Source of the DNA: Legionella antarctica
Lineage (GTDB): Bacteria; Pseudomonadota; Gammaproteobacteria; Legionellales; Legionellaceae
NCBI RefSeq assembly: GCF_011764505.1
Contig: NZ_AP022839.1
Location: forward strand, 2,711,001-2,775,000
DNA length: 64,000 bases
Reading direction: 5' to 3'
The number at the start of each line of letters is the position of its first letter. Position 1 is the stretch's first letter. Position numbers and translations under genes: made by a program. Shown piece after piece: positions 34,808 through 45,694 of this stretch. The notes below the pieces were generated by a model, which saw only the letters and a list, made by a program, of their open reading frames with translations, ran no database searches and had not been told where the DNA came from.

Positions 34808-37800
34808 TTATTGGTTAAAACTCTGACCGGAACTGACACCTGAAAAAAAATCACTAAACGTTCTTTTAGCAGTACTGAAAAAGGTCATGCCCAATTCAGC
34901 ATAACTTGCTGATTCAAAATAACCATCTCTCATAGCTTTATTTAAAACTGGGTGTGTATTTGGCATGATACATAGAACAATTTGCATCAAATCATCATTT
35001 GTAAGATATTGCTTAAAGTCATTTAAGGCTAATAATGACTTATTAATCCTCATTAAATGACGATAGGCACGCCCTTCATCGATAACTTTTTGGATGTGTT
35101 TTTGAAAGAGTTCAGGAATAGATTGATTTGTCTTGATAGTCTTGGGCAATTCTCTTACTAAAGCCGCATAGCTTTGTAATTCTTCCTGACTCAGGGGTTC
35201 AAGGCTCATTTCACCAAAATCATAAAGACCGAGATATATTTGATTTCCGTCTACAGTTACGCGTAACTGACTACCATGGCGGTCGGAATCAAAAACACCA
35301 CCACTTAATAAAATTTGTAATTCCTTGGTCATTACCGCTTTAGCAATCGCTTCTTTGATTGTCATATCCGTAAGCTCATTAAATTCATTGCCCGGCATGC
35401 GGGTTAAGATCTTAAATCCTGGGCCATTTACTAAATTAGCACAAGTCTTAAAATGAACATGATATTTATTTTGACTCACTGTAACTTCTAAAGAAGTTTT
35501 ATCATAATGTTGTTTAGCATGACGATATTGGACGTTTGATACGTCATTATTTATTTCCCAGTGACTTAATGTCTCGGCTTCATTAATCATATGAAGGAAT
35601 GTTTGCTTTGATTTCAGAATCGTTGGATGCTGACAATGATTAATTGCTTTTCTTAGATGAATAAACCCTTTTTTAGCATCACGTGAGGCATTCTCTCTTA
35701 ATAAAGTCACGACCATTTCGGGGTTATCTTTATAGGCACATGCCATCGCAAGATTATAAGATGCTGAGCCTAATAGTCTACCGACTGTTTTAATATGATT
35801 ATATTCTTGCGCCGGCAAGGTGTCTTTTAGTAATCGCCATAACTGCCACCTTTGTGGCGGGTTTGCCCGCCCTTTCACATGTGCCAAGTCTTTTTTAATG
35901 TCTATAGGAGTATCAGGATGAGAATGGATTGACTGGGCAAGCTTGACATAAGCAGGCCCCATATGTTCGCATAATAACGCAAATTTTCCACCAATGGTTT
36001 CATTTTTACCTGAAGACTCATTACTCGTAACAAATAATCCAGCAAGTAAAAATTGGCGTTCAAATTTATCAGCACTGAGCAGGTATGACTCTAATAAAGC
36101 TAAAGCAAACCCTTCTCTTTCATTAGTTGTCGCATTTGGGAATAATTTATTGACAATAAAATCAAAACCAAATTGATAAGCCTTTAGCATCGATTGCTCT
36201 GTGACTTCTTCGTTAGCCGTAATGATTAATCCGTCGAGAACGACAGCACGTTGATGGATTTTTAAATCCCAAAACTGTTGGTAAAAACATCTTGCGCCAA
36301 AAATAACATCGTCTTTCTTTATATCTCTCGGATTTAAATTAAATTTTTGTGCAATTTCATTGCGATTTCTGTGGTTCATCACATATTCAGCAAATTGATC
36401 TAAAGAAGCCGCGCTCAACGGACTGGAAATAAATGTCATCATCGCTTCTTTATCAACGTAATTTTGGCCAAGTTCAGAAATTAATGATGTAAGGCCGGCA
36501 TAACAATCCAGACTGCTGCTGAAATAGTTATCATGTTTTTCAGGCTCCATCAATTGCCCCAGATGACGACTGACAAACTCTTGGGAGACAATCTGTTCAG
36601 AAAAACAGGTATATATTTTAAGCGTATCCTGTACACTTGCATTTTGATAAATGCGATTAAGCACTGGCTCTACATTTTGATAGTAAGCTTTAGTACCATC
36701 GTCTTGTTTATATTTATCAGCATAGCATTGTCCTAATGACTGATTAAGATAATTTATAAATATTTTATCTGTAAGAACAAAGCGACTAAGGCTTTCTTTA
36801 ATAAAAATAAGTTGTTCAAGAAACTCTATTTTTTGGTCTAAATCTTCGAGTGCTTCAAGCCCAGTTTTAATTCGAGATGTTAATACCTCCCGAAAATGCT
36901 GATTTTCAAAGCCAAAGTCACGATCAAAAATACGGTATAAAATGATACAATCACGTAAGGGTAATTGCCCAAAGTCATGCAAACTAAATATTATATTCTT
37001 GATAATATCTTTAGTTAAATTTTTTTCATTTAAAAAATCTAAAATACGCATGACACGTTTATTGAATCTTAGCTTACCATGCTCACTAAAAAAATTTTCC
37101 CAATAAGGATGAATAATACCTGGCATATATTTTCCAAACATACAGTAATCTGTAAATGCTAATAACCTGGAAAGCTCATCAGGGTAACGCTCGTTAAATT
37201 CAAATGCTGCCATAATGACATCTAAACTATCCTGTTTACTATCAAATTGAAGGTTCCGGATAATACATTCAATCCGAACGGGCGATATTTTTTTTCTGTT
37301 TTTGATTAAAAACTGGATATAAGGATTCTGCTTTGAAAAAGAATTATTGCCTTGAATTTCGTGAAATGGACTTCTATAACCTTCATAGAACTCTAAAACA
37401 AAATTTTGTTCTAAATCATTGCCCTCTAAAAGTTTTTGCAATTCATCTAATACTATTTTTATTAATTCCTGAAAGTAAGGGCTTTTAAAGTTAATCAAGT
37501 GTGTTTTATTCGCTTTCCAGAACGCATCAAATGCTTCAGGAAAATTGCCCTTTAGCATTGATAAATCAGGTTTTTGGGTTCGCGTTAAATAGTTATGAGC
37601 GATCTCTTGGGCAGAAAAAGGATAAGATATTGGGTAACTTTGACTTACTACCGGTATCAAATTGACGCCCAGTTTTTGAAAGTCATCGGCATCCTTTCCA
37701 TTTATAATATTCTGTAAAAATGTTTTGGGAATGGCATCGAACAATCTTTCATCGTAGTAAAAACCCATTATCCAAAGTGCTTGCCAGATATAACCGGCAG

Positions 37801-38938
37801 TATCCTCTTTAAGATAGCCAAGGGCTACATTAATGCTTGTTAATCGGGGCCAACCTATCAAAGAACCAACATCAGACTCAACCGCCAATTGACCTGGAAG
37901 CTGACCATCATGTTCATAAACATATTTGATTAGCTCTCGGTTATTGACATGTTGATTCTTAAAGTGTGATTTTATTAAAGGTAATAACACAACCATCTTT
38001 TCAGCAGCATTGCTTACGTCCGATACAGGCTTATTTTGTTCACAGCAGAGTGTAAATTCAACCATAGCCTCATACATATCTCGAAAACAGCCCAAAGCCA
38101 GAAAATGCGCTCCGTCACCAACATGTTGATGGCCTTTGGTCGGGGAAAAATCAACCACTGTTTTATAAATATAGGGAAAAGAATGTAATTTGGCATCATA
38201 GACTGCGCGGATGAAATCATCTTTCATCGCATCATCAAATCTGCATCTTTTAATTAAAGCACAATACTGCTTGACTCTTTGTGAAGCTACTTCCTTTAAA
38301 ACATAAGGTATAAACTCTTTCTTTAAGCCAACGAGATGGGATTTTAGGTAATCAAGTTTTTCCTGTTTATGGCCATTCTCTGGAAAATCAGGGAAAAAAT
38401 TGTGGGGAGTACAACGTGACACGTAGTTTCTCAAGTCAGAATATAACGCCGGCACTTCTTCACAATCCATGCCATCTTTAAAATCGATATTCGTAACTTT
38501 TAATCCTTTCAAACGGCTGACCAAAAATAAATCACCAAAATCACAGTAAATATCACCTCTATAAACTTCATTAGGCCAATTGAAAAAGTCTGGACTATCG
38601 AAACTATCAAGATCCTTATAGCGCTCATGAAAACTGGTTTGTTCCTGAAGATATTCCAAAGCCACTTTCCGGCTGCCTATAGTTTTAAGGGCTTTTTTGT
38701 CTGCCTCAATTCGTTCGGACAGACTGATAAGATTAAATTGTCGCTCGCCATATTGATTAAAAAGCGCAAGTTCATGAGCAATCACAAAAACCAAATGATT
38801 TATATCAAGCCTCTCATTAAAAAAGAACGCTTTGTTAACCGCTATAACCGGACGGCTGAATCCCGCACAGGTTCTATAGTGGACCCCAAAAATGAGACAG
38901 TGGTGTAAAATAGAAACCATTGTTAAACGGGGTACCAA
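34808..38938 (-). pseudogene. giant effector-like gene, 3' half (split by IS3-B copy 3)
   Basis: The 1376-codon frame starts inside IS3-B; its first 21 residues (MVPRLTMVSILHHCLIFGVH + Y) are IS-encoded, and native sequence begins at Arg22-Thr23. Residues 24-80 continue an M48-peptidase-like domain (SRPVIAVNKAFFF, VIAHELALF, RIEADKKAL) whose second zinc His is Leu. A long helical region follows. Residues about 990-1245 resemble UbiB/ABC1 atypical kinases: GPAYVKLAQSIHSHPDTPID in place of the KxGQ motif, GSASYNLAMACAYKDNPEMV, VFDSDRHGSQL in place of HxDxHPGN, and LYDFGEM. Joined with 40355-44342 it gives 2683 residues in one frame. Confidence 0.75.
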
Positions 38939-39223
38939 GTGGCTAAAAAAAAATTTACATCTGACTTCAAAGCAAAGGTAGCAATTGAGGCATTAAAAAG
39001 TCACAAGACGACCAATGAATTGGCATCTGAATTTGAGGTGCATGCAACACAAATCAATCTGTGGAAAAAACAATTACTGGATGGAAGCAAGCAATTGTTT
39101 AGCGGCAAGCATGACAAAGACATGGACTCCATCATACAAGAACGAGATCGATTATACACGCAAATAGGCCAGCTAGCGGTTGAGTTAGACTGGCTTAAAA
39201 AAAAGACCGGTCATCTAAGTTGA
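38939..39223 (+). CDS. IS3-B OrfA (copy 3)
   Basis: 94 residues, same helix-turn-helix protein as at 16192-16476 and 21353-21637. Slippery A8 run near the stop. Confidence 0.9.
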   Translation: MAKKKFTSDFKAKVAIEALKSHKTTNELASEFEVHATQINLWKKQLLDGSKQLFSGKHDKDMDSIIQERDRLYTQIGQLAVELDWLKKKTGHLS

Positions 39224-40080
39224 GCGTGCGGGAGAAGCGAGCCATGATTGATGTCAATCACCCTACACTCAGCATCGTACGCCAATGTGCATTGGTTAAT
39301 TTGTCACGCGCTAGCTACTATCGCACTGCTGGCGAAGGAATATGTACCGAGAGCCCAGAGAATCTGGCTTTGATGGTCTTGATTGATGAGGAATACATGC
39401 GCCATCCTTTCTATGGAAGCAGAAAGATGCGTTCTTATTTACGTCGCCTTGGCCATGACGTTAACCGTAAGAGAGTGCAGCGTTTGATGCGGATCATGGG
39501 TCTGGTTTCAGTGGCACCAAAGCCGAATACGAGTAAAAAGAACAAGGAACAAAAGGTTTATCCCTACTTGCTACGTGGTTTAGTGATTGATCGACCCAAT
39601 CAGGTTTGGTGCACCGATATTACCTACGTTAGGATGCAAGGAGGCTTTGTATATTTGGTGGCAATAATGGACTGGTATAGCCGCAAGGTGCTCTCTTGGA
39701 AGGTATCAAACAGCATGGATGATGACTTTTGTGTAAGCGCGTTGGAGAGCGCCATCAGGCTCCACGGCAGGCCTGATATTTTTAATACGGATCAAGGCTC
39801 CCAGTTTACCAGTAAGGCGTTTACCGATGTTTTAAAAGACCATGACATCAAAATTAGCATGGACGGGAAAGGTCGATGGATGGATAATGTGTTCATTGAA
39901 CGGCTATGGCGTTCAGTCAAATATGAAGATATTTACATAAAAGAATACGGAACAGTTTTAGCACTACGAAATGGTTTAAGGGTGTATTTCAAGTTTTATA
40001 ACGACGAAAGACCTCATCAATCATTTGGAATATACACGCCGTCAGAGGTTTATGCTGGCCTATATGAGGCTGCAGCGTAA
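39220..40080 (+). CDS. IS3-B OrfB transposase (copy 3)
   Basis: 286 residues with the complete D-D-E integrase core. Identical protein to the other two copies; intact. Confidence 0.93.
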   Translation: MSVREKRAMIDVNHPTLSIVRQCALVNLSRASYYRTAGEGICTESPENLALMVLIDEEYMRHPFYGSRKMRSYLRRLGHDVNRKRVQRLMRIMGLVSVAPKPNTSKKNKEQKVYPYLLRGLVIDRPNQVWCTDITYVRMQGGFVYLVAIMDWYSRKVLSWKVSNSMDDDFCVSALESAIRLHGRPDIFNTDQGSQFTSKAFTDVLKDHDIKISMDGKGRWMDNVFIERLWRSVKYEDIYIKEYGTVLALRNGLRVYFKFYNDERPHQSFGIYTPSEVYAGLYEAAA

Positions 40081-40086
40081 TGGAAT

Positions 40087-40220
40087 GCCTGTGGATATGT
40101 GGACGCGTCCTGCGGATCAGCCATCGCCCTTCGGGACATGTGGACAAGCCATGGATAACAAAAAGACGTTATCCACCGCTTGACCACACTCGATGGCTTC
40201 GCGCCCACATACCCACAGGC
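40087..40220 (+). ncRNA. 134-nt nested hairpin downstream of IS3-B orfB (copy 3)
   Basis: Same structured segment as 22501-22634, at the same distance after the orfB stop. Function unknown. Confidence 0.5.
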
Positions 40221-40316
40221 TCAATAACAGGTGTTTCATTAACTGCTATTGTGGTTGACTCGTGTGCTACGCACCCTCGTCAACGAAAGAAAGTAGAATT
40301 AAAGTTATATCTTAAA

Positions 40317-43300
40317 TTAAACGGATCGCTGTCTTGACAATGGGGTCCACTGTATTCTGACATAACCCTGACCCTCGTGGGCAATGGCAAATATCGGTTT
40401 TGGCGTAGAAATATCAGGATGACACCGATTTAAAATATCCTCAAAAAAGTTAAACAGAAACTCATGCTCCGTTTCACTAATCATGGTTAAGCGATATTCA
40501 ATTGCTAATTCTTCATCTACCCTGCTCCGCTCTGTTGCCCCTGAGTAATCAAGATAGACTTGATATTCTCGTTCTAATTCCCACCATACCTTCTTTGATC
40601 GTTTTGAGCATTGGTAATCATCAAAAACCTTTCGGTCCTTACCGCTATATATAATATCGGCTGTTTGCCTTAATCGAGGATGTTTCACGGTTAAATCAAC
40701 ATTCTTCTCTAACAAACACTTTATTCGTGCATCTTCTCCTCTTTCAGCGGCAATCAAAACTGAAGTGTATTTGAAATAAAAACCATTACAATCAGCTCGG
40801 CTAAGTAAATAATCAAATGTTTTATCAGAACATAAGAACAGCATTGCATAGGCCAATACACCTTTATTGGCTGGATGCTCATAGCTTGCGCCATTACGTT
40901 GCAATAAGTCCATCATATCTAATGCATTGCTCTTTGCCGCAAACATCAATGGTGTTACTTTTAGTTTACCAACCGCCTGATTCGGATTAGCACCTTTACT
41001 TAGTAAACATTCAGCCAATCTCAGGTTGCGATGGAGAATGGCGAACATTAAAGGCGTCATTGGGTCTTTAAACTCTTTATTAATGGCATTAATATCGTAG
41101 CCATAATCAAGTAGCGCAAGAACAATATCCTGATTAGGCGATTTCAAGTCACACGCCTTGAACAGAGCTGTTTGCCTTTGATCGATAACACCGTCTCTAA
41201 GACAAAATCGTGCTTCCTGAATATTTTGATTTTCTATCGCCGCCACCAATCGATGATGTTGACTTAGCGCCAAATTAATTTGATTTACAGATTTATTTTC
41301 GAGAAATAATCTGGCAAGATTTGCCATGGGTAAATCCTTCTGAACACGGGAATCAAGCCAAATTGGTAGGGCAAAATACTCAGTATCATTTGCTCTAATA
41401 TTATTATCTAAAATTTTGAGCTCATAAACCTGGGCAACTTCATCTTGTTGAGAAACTTCTGTTATTTTTATCAATTCATAGGAGACTGGACGCAAACCTG
41501 TTGCTGAGAAAAGGGTGGCCAACATTGCATCTTCTGAAAAATTAGCAGCCATGTAGTCTAATGGTTGCCAAAAAGAAGACATTGAACCATCTTCACGTCG
41601 TCTCTTGATTAAAAGTAACTTCCCTTTATTATTTTTCACCATCAAATGTACATGAGTCGATTGGCCCGTCATAGCATCAGCAGTATCAGCCCCTGATTTT
41701 ATCAATAGGTCACAAGATTTTAGGTCTTTTGTTTTTCTAGCGTAGCTTAAGATGGGTAATCCCGTATTATAATTTTTTATATCAGGATTACAGCCCGCTT
41801 TGAGAAATGCCTCTAACAGTTCATATTTTTGGTTTTTGATGCATTGTTCTAGAGCGTCATAAATACATTGCTGATCATAAATTTTTTGATCATTAAACTG
41901 AAAGCCTCCATCAACCATCACTTGAAATATTTCCATGGCACTGAATTCATTCATATCGGCAAGATATAATAAACTGCTCTGCGGCATAGATAAAAAAGAT
42001 AAACCATACTCAGAAAACAGGCGTATCATCATGATATCTTGATTCATTACAGCACATACAATCGCTTTTTCATCACGATTTATATCCAGGTATAGTTTCA
42101 CTCGATGTGTTCTCTTGTCATGAATTCCCTTTGTCAAAAGGGCTTTTACTATAGGATAATCCCTGTTTCCAACAGCCATGGTCAAAAGAGATAGTTCATG
42201 CACTGTTGTTTGAATATTTGCGCCCTGATTTATAAAGTAAATTGCTGCGTTGCGCGCCCATTTAATATCACCATTACTTTTTAACAAACAGTATCCTAAA
42301 GGCGTCACACCAGCTTCTAACTTAAGATCAATTGGATAACCTTGTTCTAATAAGGCATCAATTTCTTCAATTTTGCCTGAATCTATGGCTCGAGTCATGT
42401 TGGCAGCAGCATCGGGACATAAGTGATGTGTTTGATTAAACGGCAAAATGTCAATACGATTATCATTCAATGGTAATGTTGCTGGAATAAGCGCCTCAAA
42501 GTTTCGTTGTTCATAAACCATATCAACAAAAGCTTCAAGAACCGGACCTTGAGGATTCCGCAAGCACGTTTGTCTAAACGCCTGTGTTGTATGGCGTAAT
42601 TCAAAAATCGTATTAAGTGCTAAAAACGGAAGTATGTCAGAGCCTGATATTGTTTCATAGCCGAAAGGAACTATTCTGGAAATCTTGCTGCCATCGGAAT
42701 ATTTCCATTGATATAACTTATAATCATCTTCGCTGATAAAACGTTGACCAGTATTTTTTTTGGTATATTGAACTGTTCTTTTAACATCATCAACCCTGGC
42801 ATTGAGTTGACGCGCCGCACTATATCCATACCATGCTGACGATAACCACAAACCGCTCAATTTATCACCCGGTATGCCTTCGGCATTCATAAATGGTCGA
42901 ATAGGCACTCTGACTTCATGTCCTTCTGAAAGCTGTAAAAACTCTGCAGGCCGACCGTTGGAACTGGAAATGGTAAAGTAAATATTATCACTGCGCCCCT
43001 CGAAGTCACTGGTAAATCGCACATCGTTAGCACGCGCTTCACGACTTCTTTGATGAAGCGATTTTAAAGCGTTACCGTTTTCTTTTATCACTGGTAGGTC
43101 AGGGGTAACATGTTTCAAGACCCAATCAAATTCATGTAAAAGAAATTGGTTTAAAGCGTCTTCTTCTGGTAATAAAATTTGACCATTGAGCCTGGCTTTG
43201 TCTTCCACTGGCAAACCATGGCCTTCTGCCATTTGCTGCTTTAAATATTTAAGATTTTTTAATGAAACCTTTGGGGGTATCACATTGACGGCCTGTTTTG

Positions 43301-44342
43301 TATTTCTATGGGCCCGGTTGATTCGATAGGCTCTCTTGATGATATTCGCAGCCTGAGCTTCATGTTTCTCTTCCTGAACCAGCGCTTCAACAGCTGACTG
43401 CATTTCATTGGTTTTTTCGCTATCCTGTTCGGCAATCAAAGGTACAAATTTTGCCGCCATTTGCGATAATGCAGCAATCTGATGAGCTACTTGTAACACA
43501 TTGTTTTTTCTTAATTGGATTGGCGGTATAAATTTGTCATAAGTTCCATTATGTTTATAGTAAGGTGTACCTGTAAGGGCATTACCGGCCCGAGCAAAGT
43601 TCAGCAGGATATCATTGGACGCCTTGACACTTTCAGGCTGTAAAAGACCTGATAAGTTTTCCCAATTATTGGAATTAATTTTTTTAACATCACCCCAGCA
43701 ACGCACCAAGTCACTATGGTGACTTATATCTAAGACAGCTTTAACCAGGCGTGATTTTCCAATTTGAATATTCTGCGTTCCTGCAAAGCCATCATAAGGA
43801 ATTGTTTTGGATAAAACATCATCCATGATAGGAGCGTGGTTACACATTGAAAGGGCAATATCATCAATTAATTTCGCATTAAAACCTACCGCTTTAGCAA
43901 TTTCAGAAAATAACAATGCTGAACGCTCAGCGTTACTGGGATCGTTTTTACCACCATGTTCATTTGTTCTTCCTGCCCTGAACAAATACGCAGCCAAACG
44001 AATTGCAGCGCGCTCTTCCTGAGTTAATTCCTGTAGAACCAACTTCATTTCAGGTTGACCATGGAGCTCAATAACTTCGAATAATAACTGGCTATTCGCA
44101 GCCTGCCTCAACGCATGACCAACATCATGATTAGGTCGGTAGATTACTACGCCATTAGTCTCTAGAAGGTAATACCCATCATCTACGTAAGGAATGTTAA
44201 TTACATTGTCTGCAAGCGCCTGAAAAAATTCATGTTCTGCGCTTTCATTGTGCCAGAAATTCAGCCAGTCGGAATTAATAACTAATTTTACTTGATAAGG
44301 ATTTCCATGGGATGATGTTGACTCTACTACTAATTCGTTCAT
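40317..44342 (-). CDS. giant effector-like gene, 5' half: SidE-like PDE, ankyrin and Nudix-like regions
   Basis: Starts at ATG 44342 with a GGAG site; 1341 residues, of which 1-1329 are native and the last 12 IS-encoded. Residues about 60-210 carry VVIYRPNHDVGHALRQA (H72, H76), FRAGRTNEHGGKND and SMCNHAPIM, matching the phosphodiesterase domain of SidE/Sde and Dup proteins (RPNHGLAHxxR). Residues 640-890 and 1050-1230 hold ankyrin-like repeats (MTPLMFAILHRNLRLAECLL). Residues 896-1000 look like a Nudix fold (VHLMVKNNKGKLLLIKRRR) with a degenerate Nudix box. From about 1312 an M48-like domain begins and is cut by IS3-B. In SidE proteins the PDE acts in phosphoribosyl-ubiquitination; here activity is inferred only from the His motif. 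Confidence 0.8.
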   Translation of the reverse strand: MNELVVESTSSHGNPYQVKLVINSDWLNFWHNESAEHEFFQALADNVINIPYVDDGYYLLETNGVVIYRPNHDVGHALRQAANSQLLFEVIELHGQPEMKLVLQELTQEERAAIRLAAYLFRAGRTNEHGGKNDPSNAERSALLFSEIAKAVGFNAKLIDDIALSMCNHAPIMDDVLSKTIPYDGFAGTQNIQIGKSRLVKAVLDISHHSDLVRCWGDVKKINSNNWENLSGLLQPESVKASNDILLNFARAGNALTGTPYYKHNGTYDKFIPPIQLRKNNVLQVAHQIAALSQMAAKFVPLIAEQDSEKTNEMQSAVEALVQEEKHEAQAANIIKRAYRINRAHRNTKQAVNVIPPKVSLKNLKYLKQQMAEGHGLPVEDKARLNGQILLPEEDALNQFLLHEFDWVLKHVTPDLPVIKENGNALKSLHQRSREARANDVRFTSDFEGRSDNIYFTISSSNGRPAEFLQLSEGHEVRVPIRPFMNAEGIPGDKLSGLWLSSAWYGYSAARQLNARVDDVKRTVQYTKKNTGQRFISEDDYKLYQWKYSDGSKISRIVPFGYETISGSDILPFLALNTIFELRHTTQAFRQTCLRNPQGPVLEAFVDMVYEQRNFEALIPATLPLNDNRIDILPFNQTHHLCPDAAANMTRAIDSGKIEEIDALLEQGYPIDLKLEAGVTPLGYCLLKSNGDIKWARNAAIYFINQGANIQTTVHELSLLTMAVGNRDYPIVKALLTKGIHDKRTHRVKLYLDINRDEKAIVCAVMNQDIMMIRLFSEYGLSFLSMPQSSLLYLADMNEFSAMEIFQVMVDGGFQFNDQKIYDQQCIYDALEQCIKNQKYELLEAFLKAGCNPDIKNYNTGLPILSYARKTKDLKSCDLLIKSGADTADAMTGQSTHVHLMVKNNKGKLLLIKRRREDGSMSSFWQPLDYMAANFSEDAMLATLFSATGLRPVSYELIKITEVSQQDEVAQVYELKILDNNIRANDTEYFALPIWLDSRVQKDLPMANLARLFLENKSVNQINLALSQHHRLVAAIENQNIQEARFCLRDGVIDQRQTALFKACDLKSPNQDIVLALLDYGYDINAINKEFKDPMTPLMFAILHRNLRLAECLLSKGANPNQAVGKLKVTPLMFAAKSNALDMMDLLQRNGASYEHPANKGVLAYAMLFLCSDKTFDYLLSRADCNGFYFKYTSVLIAAERGEDARIKCLLEKNVDLTVKHPRLRQTADIIYSGKDRKVFDDYQCSKRSKKVWWELEREYQVYLDYSGATERSRVDEELAIEYRLTMISETEHEFLFNFFEDILNRCHPDISTPKPIFAIAHEGQGYVRIQWTPLSRQRSV

Positions 44343-44549
44343 TATTACTCCTGGCTAAAATATGACCTTTGTAGACAAGGCCATGCATTGCACCACAAAG
44401 AAGCAATAAAGTCAAATAAAGGTCTTTATGTTCAGGACAAGATCGACTAAATCATAACTACCGCCATAATTCAGACGAATTGTATATTATATGGATCGAC
44501 AAAGTCGCATAGAAATGATCAAATGTTTCTTTTTTTATAAAGGAACATC

Positions 44550-45694
44550 ATGAAAGCAGACTTATTATCGCACTTCAAAGCACTCGAAGATCCTAGAGTT
44601 GATAGCACTAAACGTTATCCATTGATTGAAATTATTTTTTTGATTATTAGTGCCTCAATTTCTGGGTGCGAGGGTTGGCAATCCATCAGAGATTTCGGTT
44701 TACTTAAGCTCGAATGGTTGAGGCAACTCCTACCATATGAGAATGGCATTCCTGTTGATGATACGATAGCGCGAGTAATGAGGAAACTGAACACCAAACA
44801 ATTTGCCAATTGTTTTACACGCTGGATTCAAGCAGTAACAAAAGCAACGGATGGTGATGTTATTGCCATTGATGGAAAAACACTGCGGCGCAGCTTTAAC
44901 ACGGCTGATGAGAAGTCAGCAATTCATATGGTCAGCGCTTGGAGAACTGCTAATGGCGTTGTGTTAGGACAAGAAAAACAGCTGAAAAAAGCAATGAGAT
45001 CACAGCCATTCCAGAGTTGCTAAATAGTTTGGCTATTAAAGGATGCATTGTTACCATCGATGCCATGGGATGCCAAAAAGAAATAGCTGAGAAAATTGTA
45101 AAGCAAAAAGGTGATTATTTACTTGCACTCAAAGGTAATCAGGGCAATCTTCATGAAGAAGTTACCTCATTTTTAACAGTCGCAAAAGAGACTAATTTTA
45201 ATAATGTGGAGCATGATTTTCATGAATAAGTTGATGCTGGCCATAGCCGTGTAGAAACACGACGAGCTTATGCCATTGATTTTAAAAAATATAAAAAACA
45301 CATGCCTGAAGGGGCGAAATGAAAAAAATTAACCAGCGTAGTCATGGTTGAAACAATTAGAGAAGGGCGTAATTTTAGAACAATGGATACGCGGTTTTAT
45401 ATCAGTTCTTGTCTTCCATGAGCCGCGCCACTTGTAGGCGCCACTCGTAAGCATTGGGCTGTCGAAAATTCTTTGCACTTGACGCTAGATGTTACATTTC
45501 GAGAAGGTGAGTCTAGAATTAGAAAGGAAGCTGCTCCAGAAAACTACGCCATTTTCAGGCATATTGCACTCAATATCATTCGTCTCAATACTTCTATTGA
45601 TGCAAGTGTGAAACGCAAGAGGCATATGGCTGCAATGAGTGATGATGTGCGTACAACCCTCGTTAAGGGTTTAAATTAAGATGTGGTTGCCCTG
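44550..45694 (+). pseudogene. ISAs1-family transposase, broken by frameshifts and stops
   Basis: Begins MKADLLSHFKALEDPRVDST, a typical ISAs1 start, with IAIDGKTLRRSF holding the first catalytic Asp. A frameshift near 45000 shifts the reading to [20 protein letters not shown]. Stops follow at about 45227 and 45320, then the C-terminal block NSLHLTLDVTFREGE to TAA 45679 and the terminus GGTTGCCCTG at 45694. No intact frame longer than 157 codons. Its 3' end matches remnant a at 34000-34226 in inverted orientation. Confidence 0.85.

Larger units (their letters stand above)
38875..40354 (+). mobile_element. IS3-family element B, copy 3 (1480 bp), in the giant gene
   Basis: TATAGTGGACCCC ... GGGGTCCACTGTA ends and TTC target duplications at 38872-38874 and 40355-40357. 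Inserted antisense to the giant gene. Removing it and one TTC restores the reading frame exactly. Confidence 0.95.

Noticed and set aside
38872..38938. N-terminal 21 residues of the 1376-codon minus-strand frame as a real protein start
   Set aside because: They are the antisense of the IS3-B left end. The same peptide appears at the other copy (21289-21352) and has nothing to do with the giant gene.
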